Positions 51,827 to 59,634 of a stretch of DNA of 64,000 bases are shown piece after piece. The first letter of the stretch is position 1; every line of letters begins with the position of its first letter. The notes under the pieces are model-generated. The model was not told the origin of the DNA, made no database searches, and saw only the letters and a program-made list of their open reading frames with translations. The position numbers were made by a program, and so were the translations under genes. Origin of the DNA: Streptomyces sp. ISL-10. GTDB taxonomy: Bacteria > Actinomycetota > Actinomycetes > Streptomycetales > Streptomycetaceae. The stretch is from positions 124,001 to 188,000 of the forward strand of contig NZ_JAGGOJ010000008.1 in NCBI RefSeq assembly GCF_018614575.1, in the 5' to 3' direction.

Positions 51827-53320
51827 ATGAACGACCACGCCACGGCCACGCAGAAAGAAGGCGAGAGGCAAGGGGACAGGGTGAGGGACACCGGCAGCGG
51901 TGGCATACGCACGGGTCGACTGCGCGACGGCAAGGAGTACCTCGCGGGCCTGGCCGACGGCAGGCGGGTGTACCTCGCCGGACGGCTGCTCGAGGATGTC
52001 GCCCAGGACCCGGCGACCGCAGGCATGGCCGGGTTCCTCGCCGAACTCCTCGACGCGCACCAGGCGGACAGCGAGCTGACCGCAGCCGACGGCGCCCCAC
52101 TGGCGTACTCCCTGGCCGCATCACCGGACGAGGTGCGCGCACGGGGCAGGGCCTTCGCCCGCATCGCCCGGCTCAGCGGCGGACTCATGGGCCGCAGCCC
52201 CGACTTCGTTGCCACGGTTCTGACCGGCTGGCGCGGCGCCGCCGGCCACTTCGGCCCGTACGCCGAGAACCTACGCCGCTACTGGGAGTCGGCCCGCGCC
52301 GCCAACCTCGTACTGACACACGCGATCAGCGACCCGCCCGCCGACCGCCACCTCGGGCCCGGCTCGCATCGAGAGGTGCAGGCCCTGCGGGCTGTTGCCG
52401 AAACCGCCGATGGAGTGGTGGTGCGCGGCGCGAAAATGCTGGCGACGCTCTCCCCGTTCGCCGACGACCTGGTGGTGTACCCCTTCCGCCCGCTGGGCGA
52501 CGACGAGCCCGAGCAGGCCCTGTGTTTCGCCATCCCGGTGGGCACCCACGGACTGACGTTGTACTCCCGCCCCTCCTACGCCACCGAGCCGGCCGCCGAT
52601 GCGCCGCTCGCCAGCCGCTTCGACGAGCTGGACGCCGTCTGCCACTTCGACGACGTGGTCGTCCCCTGGGAGCGGATCTTCCTCCACGGGGACGTGGCCG
52701 CCGCCAACGGGCTGCGGGCCGGCACCGGAATGACCGCATACGCCTGGCACCAGTCGGCCGTGCGCGCGTGGATCAAAGCGGAGACCGTTTTCGACCTGGC
52801 CGACGCATGCGCCCGGGTGAGCGGGCGCAGCGGCCAGCAGGCCGTGCGGCAGCAGCTGGGTGAGCTGGCCGGCATCGTCGAGACCCTCCGCGGCCTGGTC
52901 GCCTCCGCCGAGGCCGCGGCCACTCGGGATGAGCACGGTCACCACACCTGCGCCCCGGTGCCGCTGGCTGCCTCGGGGATGCTGCATGCCACGCTCTATC
53001 CGCGCGCCGTCGAACTGCTCCGGCTGATAGTCAGCAGCGGCCTGGTGATGCATCCGGTGGCGGCGGACGACGACCCGGGCTCGAGCACGCACGGCTTCCT
53101 GCAGTCCTACTTCGCAGGTGACGGCGTCGACGGTGCGGAGCACGGGCGGCTGCTGCGGCTCGCGGCCGACCTGACCATGAACCGCTTCGGCAGTCGGCAG
53201 GAACTCTACGAACGCCTCTTCCTCGGCCCCCCGGACGCCTTCCGGGCGAAGTTCTACGACCTGTTCACCGCTGACCGGACCAGCCCGTCCGACACGGTTC
53301 TGGGAGACCTCCACCGCTGA
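51827..53320 (+). CDS. HpaB-family FADH2-dependent hydroxylase
   Basis: A 497-residue protein of the 4-hydroxyphenylacetate 3-monooxygenase/PvcC family. It opens LRDGKEYLAGLADGRRVYLA, then has THAISDPPADRHLGPG, VVVRGAKMLATLSPFADDLV (flavin-site region) and VCHFDDVVVPWERIF, all in family order, with SGLVMHP late. Members hydroxylate phenols or carrier-bound amino acids with O2 and reduced flavin supplied by a separate reductase, which is not encoded here. ATG 51827 has GGGGAGGAG upstream. No tyrosine-type adenylation domain is obvious, so the substrate could be non-aromatic or come from elsewhere. Confidence 0.83.
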   Translation: MNDHATATQKEGERQGDRVRDTGSGGIRTGRLRDGKEYLAGLADGRRVYLAGRLLEDVAQDPATAGMAGFLAELLDAHQADSELTAADGAPLAYSLAASPDEVRARGRAFARIARLSGGLMGRSPDFVATVLTGWRGAAGHFGPYAENLRRYWESARAANLVLTHAISDPPADRHLGPGSHREVQALRAVAETADGVVVRGAKMLATLSPFADDLVVYPFRPLGDDEPEQALCFAIPVGTHGLTLYSRPSYATEPAADAPLASRFDELDAVCHFDDVVVPWERIFLHGDVAAANGLRAGTGMTAYAWHQSAVRAWIKAETVFDLADACARVSGRSGQQAVRQQLGELAGIVETLRGLVASAEAAATRDEHGHHTCAPVPLAASGMLHATLYPRAVELLRLIVSSGLVMHPVAADDDPGSSTHGFLQSYFAGDGVDGAEHGRLLRLAADLTMNRFGSRQELYERLFLGPPDAFRAKFYDLFTADRTSPSDTVLGDLHR

Positions 53321-53382
53321 CGGCTGCTGCCGCAAGCACACGGATCCGAAACGCATCCCGATGACGATTGGACTCGACTCGC

Positions 53383-54405
53383 ATGCCCATACGTGAATCC
53401 CACCTGGTGCAGGCCCTTGAGCCGTTCCGCGGCTATGTGCTGAGCACCATGATCTTCGCTCTTCAGCAGAGCGGCCTGCAGGACGACTTGACCGAAGGCC
53501 GTACCGTCGACCAGCTGGTGAGCGAACACAAGCTCGACCGGGCCCGGCTGACCGCCATGGCGGACTACTGGGTTGCCGCCGGCCTGCTCGATCGCTCCGA
53601 GACCGGCGTCCTCACCCTGACGGACCTCGCCCGCCGCTACGAAGAGGCCCGCCCCTGGTACGAGATGATGGTCGGCGGCTACGGCGGGACCTTCCTTGCC
53701 CTCGGCGACCACCTGGCCGAGGGCACCGGCCCGGCACCCAGGCGCGGCGGCTATGTGGGCAGCGGCAGCTGCGGCATCAGCATGCACGACTCGCTTCCAC
53801 TGCTGCGCAAGCTGCTCGCCAGGGACGGCCGCTCCTACCGCCGTCTCGTCGACCTGGGCTGCGGCAGCGGGGTCTACCTCACCGAACTGTGCCGTGACTA
53901 CCCGGAGATGACGGCCGTCGGCATCGAGCCCGACGTCGATGGAGCCGCCGCCGCCCGCGCCTGGGTAGCCGCCCAGCCGACCGCCGACCGTGTCACCATC
54001 GAGCACACCGACGCGCTCGACTGGATCGGCAACACCTCCGAAAAGCCCGACCTCGCCGTCCTCGCCTTCGTCATCCACGAGGTACTGGGCCAGGAGGGCG
54101 AGGCGGGTGTGCGCAGGTTGCTCACCCAACTCTTCACGGAGTCCCCGGAACTCACCCTGGCCATCGTCGACATCGATCTGAAGCACTCCGACCGGGAGGC
54201 GATGGCGCAGCCGCTGGCGCAGGCCTACTACAACGCGTACCTGCTGATGCACCCCTTCACCAGCCAGCGCCTGGAGACCAAGGAGTGGTGGAACAAGCTG
54301 TTCGCCGAGTGCGGCCTGCGCGTCGAGGCGTTCGACACCACGGATCCGTCCATGGACTCCACCGGTTTCGCGGTCGGCTGGCTGCTGCGGAAGGCCCGTC
54401 GATGA
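53383..54405 (+). CDS. 2-ketoarginine (5-guanidino-2-oxopentanoate) methyltransferase-like enzyme
   Basis: A 340-residue SAM methyltransferase. The N-terminal winged-helix-like dimerisation domain (about 5-110) ends WYEMMVGGYGGTF; GSGSCGISMHDSLPLL follows, then SAM motif I VDLGCGSGVYL (about residue 153) and IEPDVDG. C-terminal YYNAYLLMHPFTSQRLE completes a pattern that I remember from MrsA of Pseudomonas syringae, which methylates 2-ketoarginine at C3 on the way to 3-methylarginine. The adjacent arginine oxidase gene supports this. ATG 53383 is preferred over an upstream TTG. It overlaps the ureohydrolase gene by four bases. Confidence 0.75.
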   Translation: MPIRESHLVQALEPFRGYVLSTMIFALQQSGLQDDLTEGRTVDQLVSEHKLDRARLTAMADYWVAAGLLDRSETGVLTLTDLARRYEEARPWYEMMVGGYGGTFLALGDHLAEGTGPAPRRGGYVGSGSCGISMHDSLPLLRKLLARDGRSYRRLVDLGCGSGVYLTELCRDYPEMTAVGIEPDVDGAAAARAWVAAQPTADRVTIEHTDALDWIGNTSEKPDLAVLAFVIHEVLGQEGEAGVRRLLTQLFTESPELTLAIVDIDLKHSDREAMAQPLAQAYYNAYLLMHPFTSQRLETKEWWNKLFAECGLRVEAFDTTDPSMDSTGFAVGWLLRKARR

Positions 54406-55448
54406 CCGCAGGACAGGGTCCGGCCCCGGCCCCGGACAGCGGCCATCACCGCCCGCGCGACAGCATGAGCAAACCCAGGATCGCCTCCGGTCCGCGTACG
54501 TTCATGCGCCTGCCCTGGGTGGAGGACCCGCTCGCGGAGGGAGTCGGCCGGATCGACGTCGCAGTGGTCGGCGTGCCCACCGACTCGGCGGTCTCCTACC
54601 GCTCGGGGGCGCGCTTCGGGCCGGAGGCGATCCGCTCGGCCAGCATCCTGCTGCGGGACCACAACCCCGCCACCGGCATCGACATCACCCGGACGCTGTC
54701 CATGGTCGACGCCGGTGACGCACCCGTCGTCCCCGGCTACCACGAGCTCACGCTCAGCCGGCTGGAGGACCATCTGACCCCGCTGTACGAGCGCGGCCTG
54801 CTGCCGCTGCTGCTCGGCGGCGACCACAGCCTCACCATGGCCGAATTGCGGGCCATGGCGCGGGTGCACGGGCCGGTCAGCGTCCTGCACTTCGACGCAC
54901 ACGGCGACGTCCTCGACGACTACTACGGCGTCAAGCACTTCCACGGCACCATGTTCCGGCGCGGTGTCGAGGAGGGTGTCATCGACCCTCACCACAGCCT
55001 CCAGGCGGGCATGCGCGGCTCCGTGCACCCCGACGACGTCGACGTGGGCAAGGCCCTCGGGTACGAGGTCATCGACTGGCCGGAGCTGGCAGCCATGGCG
55101 CCGGAAGTGTTCGGCCGCCGGGTACGTGAGCGGGTCGGCGACCGGCCCCTGCTGGTCTCCTTCGACATCGACTTCCTCGACCCGGCGTACGCGCCGGGTA
55201 CCGGAACTCCCGAGGTGGGCGGCCCCACCTCCTACCAGGCGCTCCAACTCCTGCGATCCCTCGGGCCGTTGAACTACCGCAGCCTCGACATCGTCGAGGT
55301 TGCCCCGCCGTACGACCACGCGGACATCACCAGCCACGCCGCATCGGTCATCGCATTCGAACTCCTCGGCCAGGTCGCGCTGCGCACCCGCGCGGCGTCG
55401 ACCGACACGTCCGAGACCGATCCAGAGGAAAGTGGGGCGAAAGCCTGA
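54402..55448 (+). CDS. Arginase/agmatinase-family ureohydrolase
   Basis: A 348-residue protein with the full binuclear Mn2+ site: LLGGDHSLT (His), LHFDAHGD (DxHxD) and SFDIDFLDPAYAPGTGTPE (DxD), with GARFGPEAIR near the N-terminus. It belongs nearer to agmatinase, guanidinobutyrase and similar enzymes than to arginase proper, and removes urea from a guanidino group. Placed between the ketoarginine methyltransferase and arginine oxidase genes and overlapping both, it probably acts on a modified (keto)arginine, or removes an amidino protecting group late in the pathway. Confidence 0.86.
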   Translation: MTAGQGPAPAPDSGHHRPRDSMSKPRIASGPRTFMRLPWVEDPLAEGVGRIDVAVVGVPTDSAVSYRSGARFGPEAIRSASILLRDHNPATGIDITRTLSMVDAGDAPVVPGYHELTLSRLEDHLTPLYERGLLPLLLGGDHSLTMAELRAMARVHGPVSVLHFDAHGDVLDDYYGVKHFHGTMFRRGVEEGVIDPHHSLQAGMRGSVHPDDVDVGKALGYEVIDWPELAAMAPEVFGRRVRERVGDRPLLVSFDIDFLDPAYAPGTGTPEVGGPTSYQALQLLRSLGPLNYRSLDIVEVAPPYDHADITSHAASVIAFELLGQVALRTRAASTDTSETDPEESGAKA

Positions 55449-56611
55449 TGGACGCTTCCGTTTCCGGTGCTCCGGAGGGTGCGCCCGAGTCCGTGCACCG
55501 CAATCTCACCTCGATGGAGACCAGGGCGCTGCTCGGCGGGCTCAACGTCTCCGACGGGCACCCGCGCATGCCGCTCACCGACACACAGCGCGCCATCGTG
55601 GACAGCCTGCCGGACCTGTTCGACGAGGCGGAGAAGCGCCAGTTCGAAGAGGTCGAGGCGGAGGCGCAGCGCACGTTTCTGCACGGCATCGGGCAGCACC
55701 GAGCGCCGATCGGGACAGGACGGCTCGTCAGCTGCTACTCGTCCTCCGTGGCCATGGACATCGCGGCCCGCGCGCTGGCCCGCCGCACGGACTGGGTGGC
55801 ACTGGTGCACCCGACGTTCGACAACATCCCCGACCTGCTCAAGGGCCGCGGCCTGACCTTGTTCCCGGTCCCCGAGGCCGTCCTGGAGGAGGGGGAGCCG
55901 GAGCTGCCCGACGATGTCGGCGCCGTCTTCGTCACCACCCCCAACAACCCCACCGGCTGGGTGATGCCGGAGGGCGCCCTGCGCCGCCTGGCCGCGTACT
56001 GCGCCCGCACCGGCCGAGTCCTCGCCATGGACACCTGCTTTCGGGCGCAGGACAAGCGCGCCCAGTACGACACTTACCGGCTGCTCCAGGAGTCCGGCGT
56101 CGAGTGGGTGGTCATCGAGGACACCGGCAAGCTGTGGCCCACCCTCGAGCTCAAGGCGGGGTTCCTCGCCTGGGGAGAGAACACGGATCTGCCGCTCCTG
56201 GAGTACTTCAACGATGTGCTGCTGTCGGCCTCCCCGCTCGTTCTATTGATGATCAACCACTTCGCCCGGGACGCCGCCGACGGCGGCTACGACGCGCTGC
56301 ACACCTTGATACGCACCAACAGGCAAGTCCTCGCCCGCCACTTGGCGGACTCCCCGCTGCGGCTCACCGACCCCGACGCCCGACTCAGCGTGGCCCGCGT
56401 CACGCTTCCGCAGGACGGCCCGGACGCGGATGCGCTCTACGAGATCCTGGCGCGGCAGCGGACCCACGTCCTGCCGTGCGGCCCCTTCCACTGGGCGCGT
56501 CCTGCCGACGGTCGGCACCAGATCCGGATCGCACTGGCCCGTGCGGAGGAGGAGGTCGCACGGGCCACGCGGACCGTGGTGGACACGGTTCGCGCCAACC
56601 TGGCCGCATAG
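55448..56611 (+). CDS. PLP-dependent L-arginine oxidase/hydroxylase, MppP-like
   Basis: A 387-residue fold-type I PLP enzyme. It has SCYSSSVAMDIAARALARR, HPTFDNIPDLL, TTPNNPTGWV (PLP-ring Asn), MDTCFR (Asp) and VIEDTGKLWPTLELKAG with the Schiff-base Lys at 228. The N-terminus has Glu24 and, in NVSDGHPR, His38, aligned with Glu15 and His29 of MppP, which are needed for its hydroxylation chemistry (from memory). MppP, RohP and Ind4 relatives oxidise L-arginine with O2, MppP giving 4-hydroxy-2-ketoarginine and 2-ketoarginine. The TGATG overlap joins it to the ureohydrolase gene. Ordinary transamination is the alternative, but the MppP-specific stretches make it less likely. Confidence 0.8.
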   Translation: MDASVSGAPEGAPESVHRNLTSMETRALLGGLNVSDGHPRMPLTDTQRAIVDSLPDLFDEAEKRQFEEVEAEAQRTFLHGIGQHRAPIGTGRLVSCYSSSVAMDIAARALARRTDWVALVHPTFDNIPDLLKGRGLTLFPVPEAVLEEGEPELPDDVGAVFVTTPNNPTGWVMPEGALRRLAAYCARTGRVLAMDTCFRAQDKRAQYDTYRLLQESGVEWVVIEDTGKLWPTLELKAGFLAWGENTDLPLLEYFNDVLLSASPLVLLMINHFARDAADGGYDALHTLIRTNRQVLARHLADSPLRLTDPDARLSVARVTLPQDGPDADALYEILARQRTHVLPCGPFHWARPADGRHQIRIALARAEEEVARATRTVVDTVRANLAA

Positions 56612-56625
56612 GAGCAGAAGGCACG

Positions 56626-57762
56626 ATGAGCAACTCCCCGACCGGACTGCGGATCGAGACGGTGCACACCTTGGAGAAGGTGGATCCAGCGGCCTGGGAC
56701 ACCCTGGCTGAGCCCGAGGGCTTCTACATGTCGCACGGCTGGCTCAGCTCCGTCGAGTACGAGAGCGGAGTCACGCTCTGCTATCTGCTGGCCTACCGGG
56801 GTGACCGGCTTGTCGGTGGCCTGCCGGTGTACGACGTGGAGCGGGAGAACCAGGTCCACTATTCCCGCGGGCCACGGCTTGAGCAGCTGGGGGCCGACCC
56901 GGCGGGCACCTGGACGATCGCAGGCAGCCACCGCGGCTACAGCAGCGGCATCCTGCGCGCCGCGGACTGCGAGGAAGAGGTCCTGGACGCGCTCCTGGCC
57001 GCCGAGCGGGAACTGGGCCGCCCGACGCCGCGGACGGGTTCGCTCTATCTGTTCGCCACCAGCCGCACGGCCGCCGCGCTGCACCGACGCGGCGCCGCTG
57101 TCGACTTCGAGTGCGGCGACGCGACGATTCACACCGGCGGACGGGACGTCACCGCGTACTGCGGTTCATTGCGCAGCCGGAACCGGGTGGAACTCAAACG
57201 CGAGTACGCCCGGTTCCGGGATGCCGGCTACCGCCTCGGACGGCAGCGGCTGAGCGAATGCCTCGACGAAGCCGCCCCGCTGCTCGCCAATCTGCAGACG
57301 AAGTACGGGCACTCGGTCACCGCCGAACAGTCGCGTACGGCCTTCGCCTGGCAGGCGGCGTCGCTCGACGACTGCTCGGTGGTCTTCACGGCACGGGACG
57401 GCGGAAAGCTGGTCGCCCTGTCGGTGATGTACGCGTGGCGGGGCACTCTCTACGCCCGGGCCGTCGGATTCGACTACGAGGCCCTGCGCGACGCCTTCGA
57501 GTACTACGGCGTCTGCTACTACCTGCCCATCGACTACATGAGCTCCCACGGCCTGAACGCCCTGCACCTGGGTATCGGCTCCTACGGTGCCAAGACCAAC
57601 CGCGGCGCGCGCGTGGCCCCCCTGTGGACGGTCGCCCTCGCCGACGACCCGGCCGACACTCCGCGCCCCGCGCCCGCGGACGTGTCCCGGTGGCGCGCCG
57701 AGTACGGTGAGCGAGCGACTCCGCGGGAGCTGTGGGACGTGCCCTGGGCGCGGGGCTGTTGA
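56626..57762 (+). CDS. FemAB/GNAT-like (BioF2-type) transferase
   Basis: A 378-residue protein with two GNAT-like halves, as in FemAB-like and PF13480 proteins. Landmarks are MSHGWLSSVEYESGVTLCYL, RGDRLVGGLPVYDVERENQ, LRSRNRVELKREYARFRDAG, DGGKLVALSVMYAWRGTLYA, and LNALHLGIGSYGAKTNRGAR near the end. It is the last gene of the rightward operon, 14 bp after the arginine oxidase gene with GGAGCAG upstream. A distant paralogue ends the leftward operon (32756). The likely job is to transfer an acyl or aminoacyl group to an amine of the product. Confidence 0.65.
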   Translation: MSNSPTGLRIETVHTLEKVDPAAWDTLAEPEGFYMSHGWLSSVEYESGVTLCYLLAYRGDRLVGGLPVYDVERENQVHYSRGPRLEQLGADPAGTWTIAGSHRGYSSGILRAADCEEEVLDALLAAERELGRPTPRTGSLYLFATSRTAAALHRRGAAVDFECGDATIHTGGRDVTAYCGSLRSRNRVELKREYARFRDAGYRLGRQRLSECLDEAAPLLANLQTKYGHSVTAEQSRTAFAWQAASLDDCSVVFTARDGGKLVALSVMYAWRGTLYARAVGFDYEALRDAFEYYGVCYYLPIDYMSSHGLNALHLGIGSYGAKTNRGARVAPLWTVALADDPADTPRPAPADVSRWRAEYGERATPRELWDVPWARGC

Positions 57763-57776
57763 CACGGGGCCCGAAG

Positions 57777-58244
57777 CTACTCCCGAAGCCCTGCGTCGTC
57801 GGCGGCCAGCACCCCACGACCGGTGGGGGAGTGGACGTTGTTGCGTACGGTGTCGCCGCAGTGCTCGCAGACCACCACCGGTTCGAGGACCTCGCCGCAT
57901 GTGTGCCGCCAGCGGACGGGTGGGTCGCCGGCGTTCAGATGCCGGTCGCCCCACCGCATGAGCGTCACCAGCACGTCCCCCAGCTCCATGCCGGCCGGGC
58001 TGAGGTGGTACTCGTATCTGGGCGGACGCTCGCTGTACTGCTTGCGCCAGACGATGCCGAAGGACTCCAGTTTGCGCAGCCGCGTGGTCAGGATGTCGCG
58101 GGATGTCCCGGTGTTGCGGACGATCTGGTCGAAACGGTGCACACCATGCAGAATTTCGCGGACGGCGAGCAGGGACCAGCGTTCACCCACCAGCTCAAGG
58201 GCGTCCGCGATGGAGCACTCCCGAGGGGCTGTTGACTTCGCCAT
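57777..58244 (-). CDS. HxlR-family winged-helix regulator
   Basis: A 155-residue protein with the HxlR core: CSIADALELVGERWSLLAVR, LHGVHRFDQIVRNTGTSRDI, LTTRLRKLESFGIVWRKQYS, RPPRYEYHLSPAGMEL. The C-terminal CEHCGDTV plus Cys at HTCGE could bind a metal or sense redox change, which is seen in some relatives. It ends 15 bp from the convergent transferase gene and lies 114 bp downstream of the thiolase gene on the same strand. A palindrome sits at its start, so it may be autoregulated. Confidence 0.85.
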   Translation of the reverse strand: MAKSTAPRECSIADALELVGERWSLLAVREILHGVHRFDQIVRNTGTSRDILTTRLRKLESFGIVWRKQYSERPPRYEYHLSPAGMELGDVLVTLMRWGDRHLNAGDPPVRWRHTCGEVLEPVVVCEHCGDTVRNNVHSPTGRGVLAADDAGLRE

Positions 58245-58249
58245 GGGCC

Positions 58250-58264
58250 CACTTTAGGTCAGTG
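58250..58264. promoter_or_regulatory. Candidate HxlR autoregulatory site
   Basis: CACT (58250-58253) and AGTG (58261-58264) flank TTTAGGT-C, ending 6 bases upstream of the HxlR start codon. On the coding strand it reads CACTGACCTAAAGTG; the core ACTGACCT recurs in the exporter promoter at 61099-61106. Confidence 0.45.
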
Positions 58265-58358
58265 AATCTGCTTTTCGAACCTGAAGGGACCGGGAGCGGC
58301 GGACGGCGGCGTACGCGGTACGCCTCCCGCCCGCCTGCTCCCGGCGCGTGGACGCGTC

Positions 58359-59522
58359 TCAGAGGCGCTCGATGATGGTGGCGTTGGCCAGTCCGCCGGC
58401 CTCGCACATGGTCTGCAGGCCGTACCGGGCGCCCCGGTCCTCCAGATTGTGCAGCAGCGTGGTCATGATCCGGGCGCCGCTCCCGCCCAGCGGGTGGCCG
58501 ATCGCGATGGAGCCGCCGCGCACATTGAGCCTGTCGATGTCGACGCCGGTCTCCCGCTGCCAGGCCAGGACCACGGAGGCGAAGGCCTCGTTGACCTCGA
58601 ACAGGTCGATGTCGTCCACGGCGAGCCCTGCCTTGGCCAGTACCTTCTCGGTGGCGGGCATGATGGCCGTGAGCATCATCAGAGGGTCGTCCCCGGCCAC
58701 GGCGAAGGCCCGGAAGCGGGCTCGGGGCCGCAGGCCGAGCCGCTCGGCCACGTCCGAGCCCATGATCAGCAGGGCTGCCGCGCCGTCGTTGAGGGGCGAG
58801 CTGTTCCCGGCGGAGACGCACCAGCCGATCTCGGGGAACCGCTCCTCCATGCGCGGGTCGTAATAGGCGGACTTGAGACCCGCCAGCGCCTCAACGGTGG
58901 TCGTCGGCCGTACGGTCTCGTCCCGCATGCCGCTCCAGGCGACTTCCCGCTCGAACTCGCCCCGCTCCCAGGCGGCCGCGGCGCGCTGGTGGGACAGCAG
59001 GGCGAAGGCGTCCTGCTCCTTGCGGCTGATCTTCCAGCGAGCCGCGATCAGTTCGGCGCTGATGCCCTGGCCGACCAGCCCCTCCGGGTAGCGCTCACCC
59101 AGCATCGGACCGAACGGATCGCTGCCGGGCAGCACGCTGGACCCCATCGGCACCCGGGACATCGACTCGACGCCGCAGGCAACCACCACGTCGTAGGCGC
59201 CGCTCAGCACACCCTGGGCCGCGATGTGGGCGGCCTGCTGGGACGAGCCGCACTGCCGGTCCACCGTCATCGCCGGCACGCTCTCGGGGAACCCTGCGGC
59301 CAGCACCGCGTTGCGGACGGTGTTCAACGACTGGTCCCCGACCTGGCTGACGCATCCGCCGACGACGTCGTCGATCAGGGAGGGGTCCACGCCGGTCCGC
59401 TCCACCAGGACGCCGAGCGTCCTGGCGAGCAGGTCCACGGGGTGCTCGCCGTGCAGCGCACCTCCCGGCTTGCCCTTGCCGATCGGCGTGCGAACCGCCT
59501 CGACGATCACTGCATCCCGCAT
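58359..59522 (-). CDS. Thiolase (acetyl-CoA acyltransferase)
   Basis: A 387-residue thiolase of normal length: VEAVRTPIGKGKPGGALHGE at the start, the acyl-enzyme Cys in DRQCGSSQQAAHIAAQG (about residue 90), VNEAFA, GHPLGGSGAR with the catalytic His, and MCEAGGLANATIIE, where the usual CxGGG reads CEAGG. GGAGG lies 6 bases before ATG 59522. It could degrade or make a short acyl-CoA; a link to the biosynthetic cluster is possible but unproven. Same strand as the HxlR and exporter genes. Confidence 0.87.
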   Translation of the reverse strand: MRDAVIVEAVRTPIGKGKPGGALHGEHPVDLLARTLGVLVERTGVDPSLIDDVVGGCVSQVGDQSLNTVRNAVLAAGFPESVPAMTVDRQCGSSQQAAHIAAQGVLSGAYDVVVACGVESMSRVPMGSSVLPGSDPFGPMLGERYPEGLVGQGISAELIAARWKISRKEQDAFALLSHQRAAAAWERGEFEREVAWSGMRDETVRPTTTVEALAGLKSAYYDPRMEERFPEIGWCVSAGNSSPLNDGAAALLIMGSDVAERLGLRPRARFRAFAVAGDDPLMMLTAIMPATEKVLAKAGLAVDDIDLFEVNEAFASVVLAWQRETGVDIDRLNVRGGSIAIGHPLGGSGARIMTTLLHNLEDRGARYGLQTMCEAGGLANATIIERL

Positions 59523-59634
59523 GAGAACCTCCTGTGGCGAAAATGGAACAGGGAACGTGGTGAGTGGGGACCGCACCGGGCGGGCCCGCAGGGACGGAAC
59601 GGCGCGGCAGCGGCGAGCCCGCCTGCGCCGGGTG

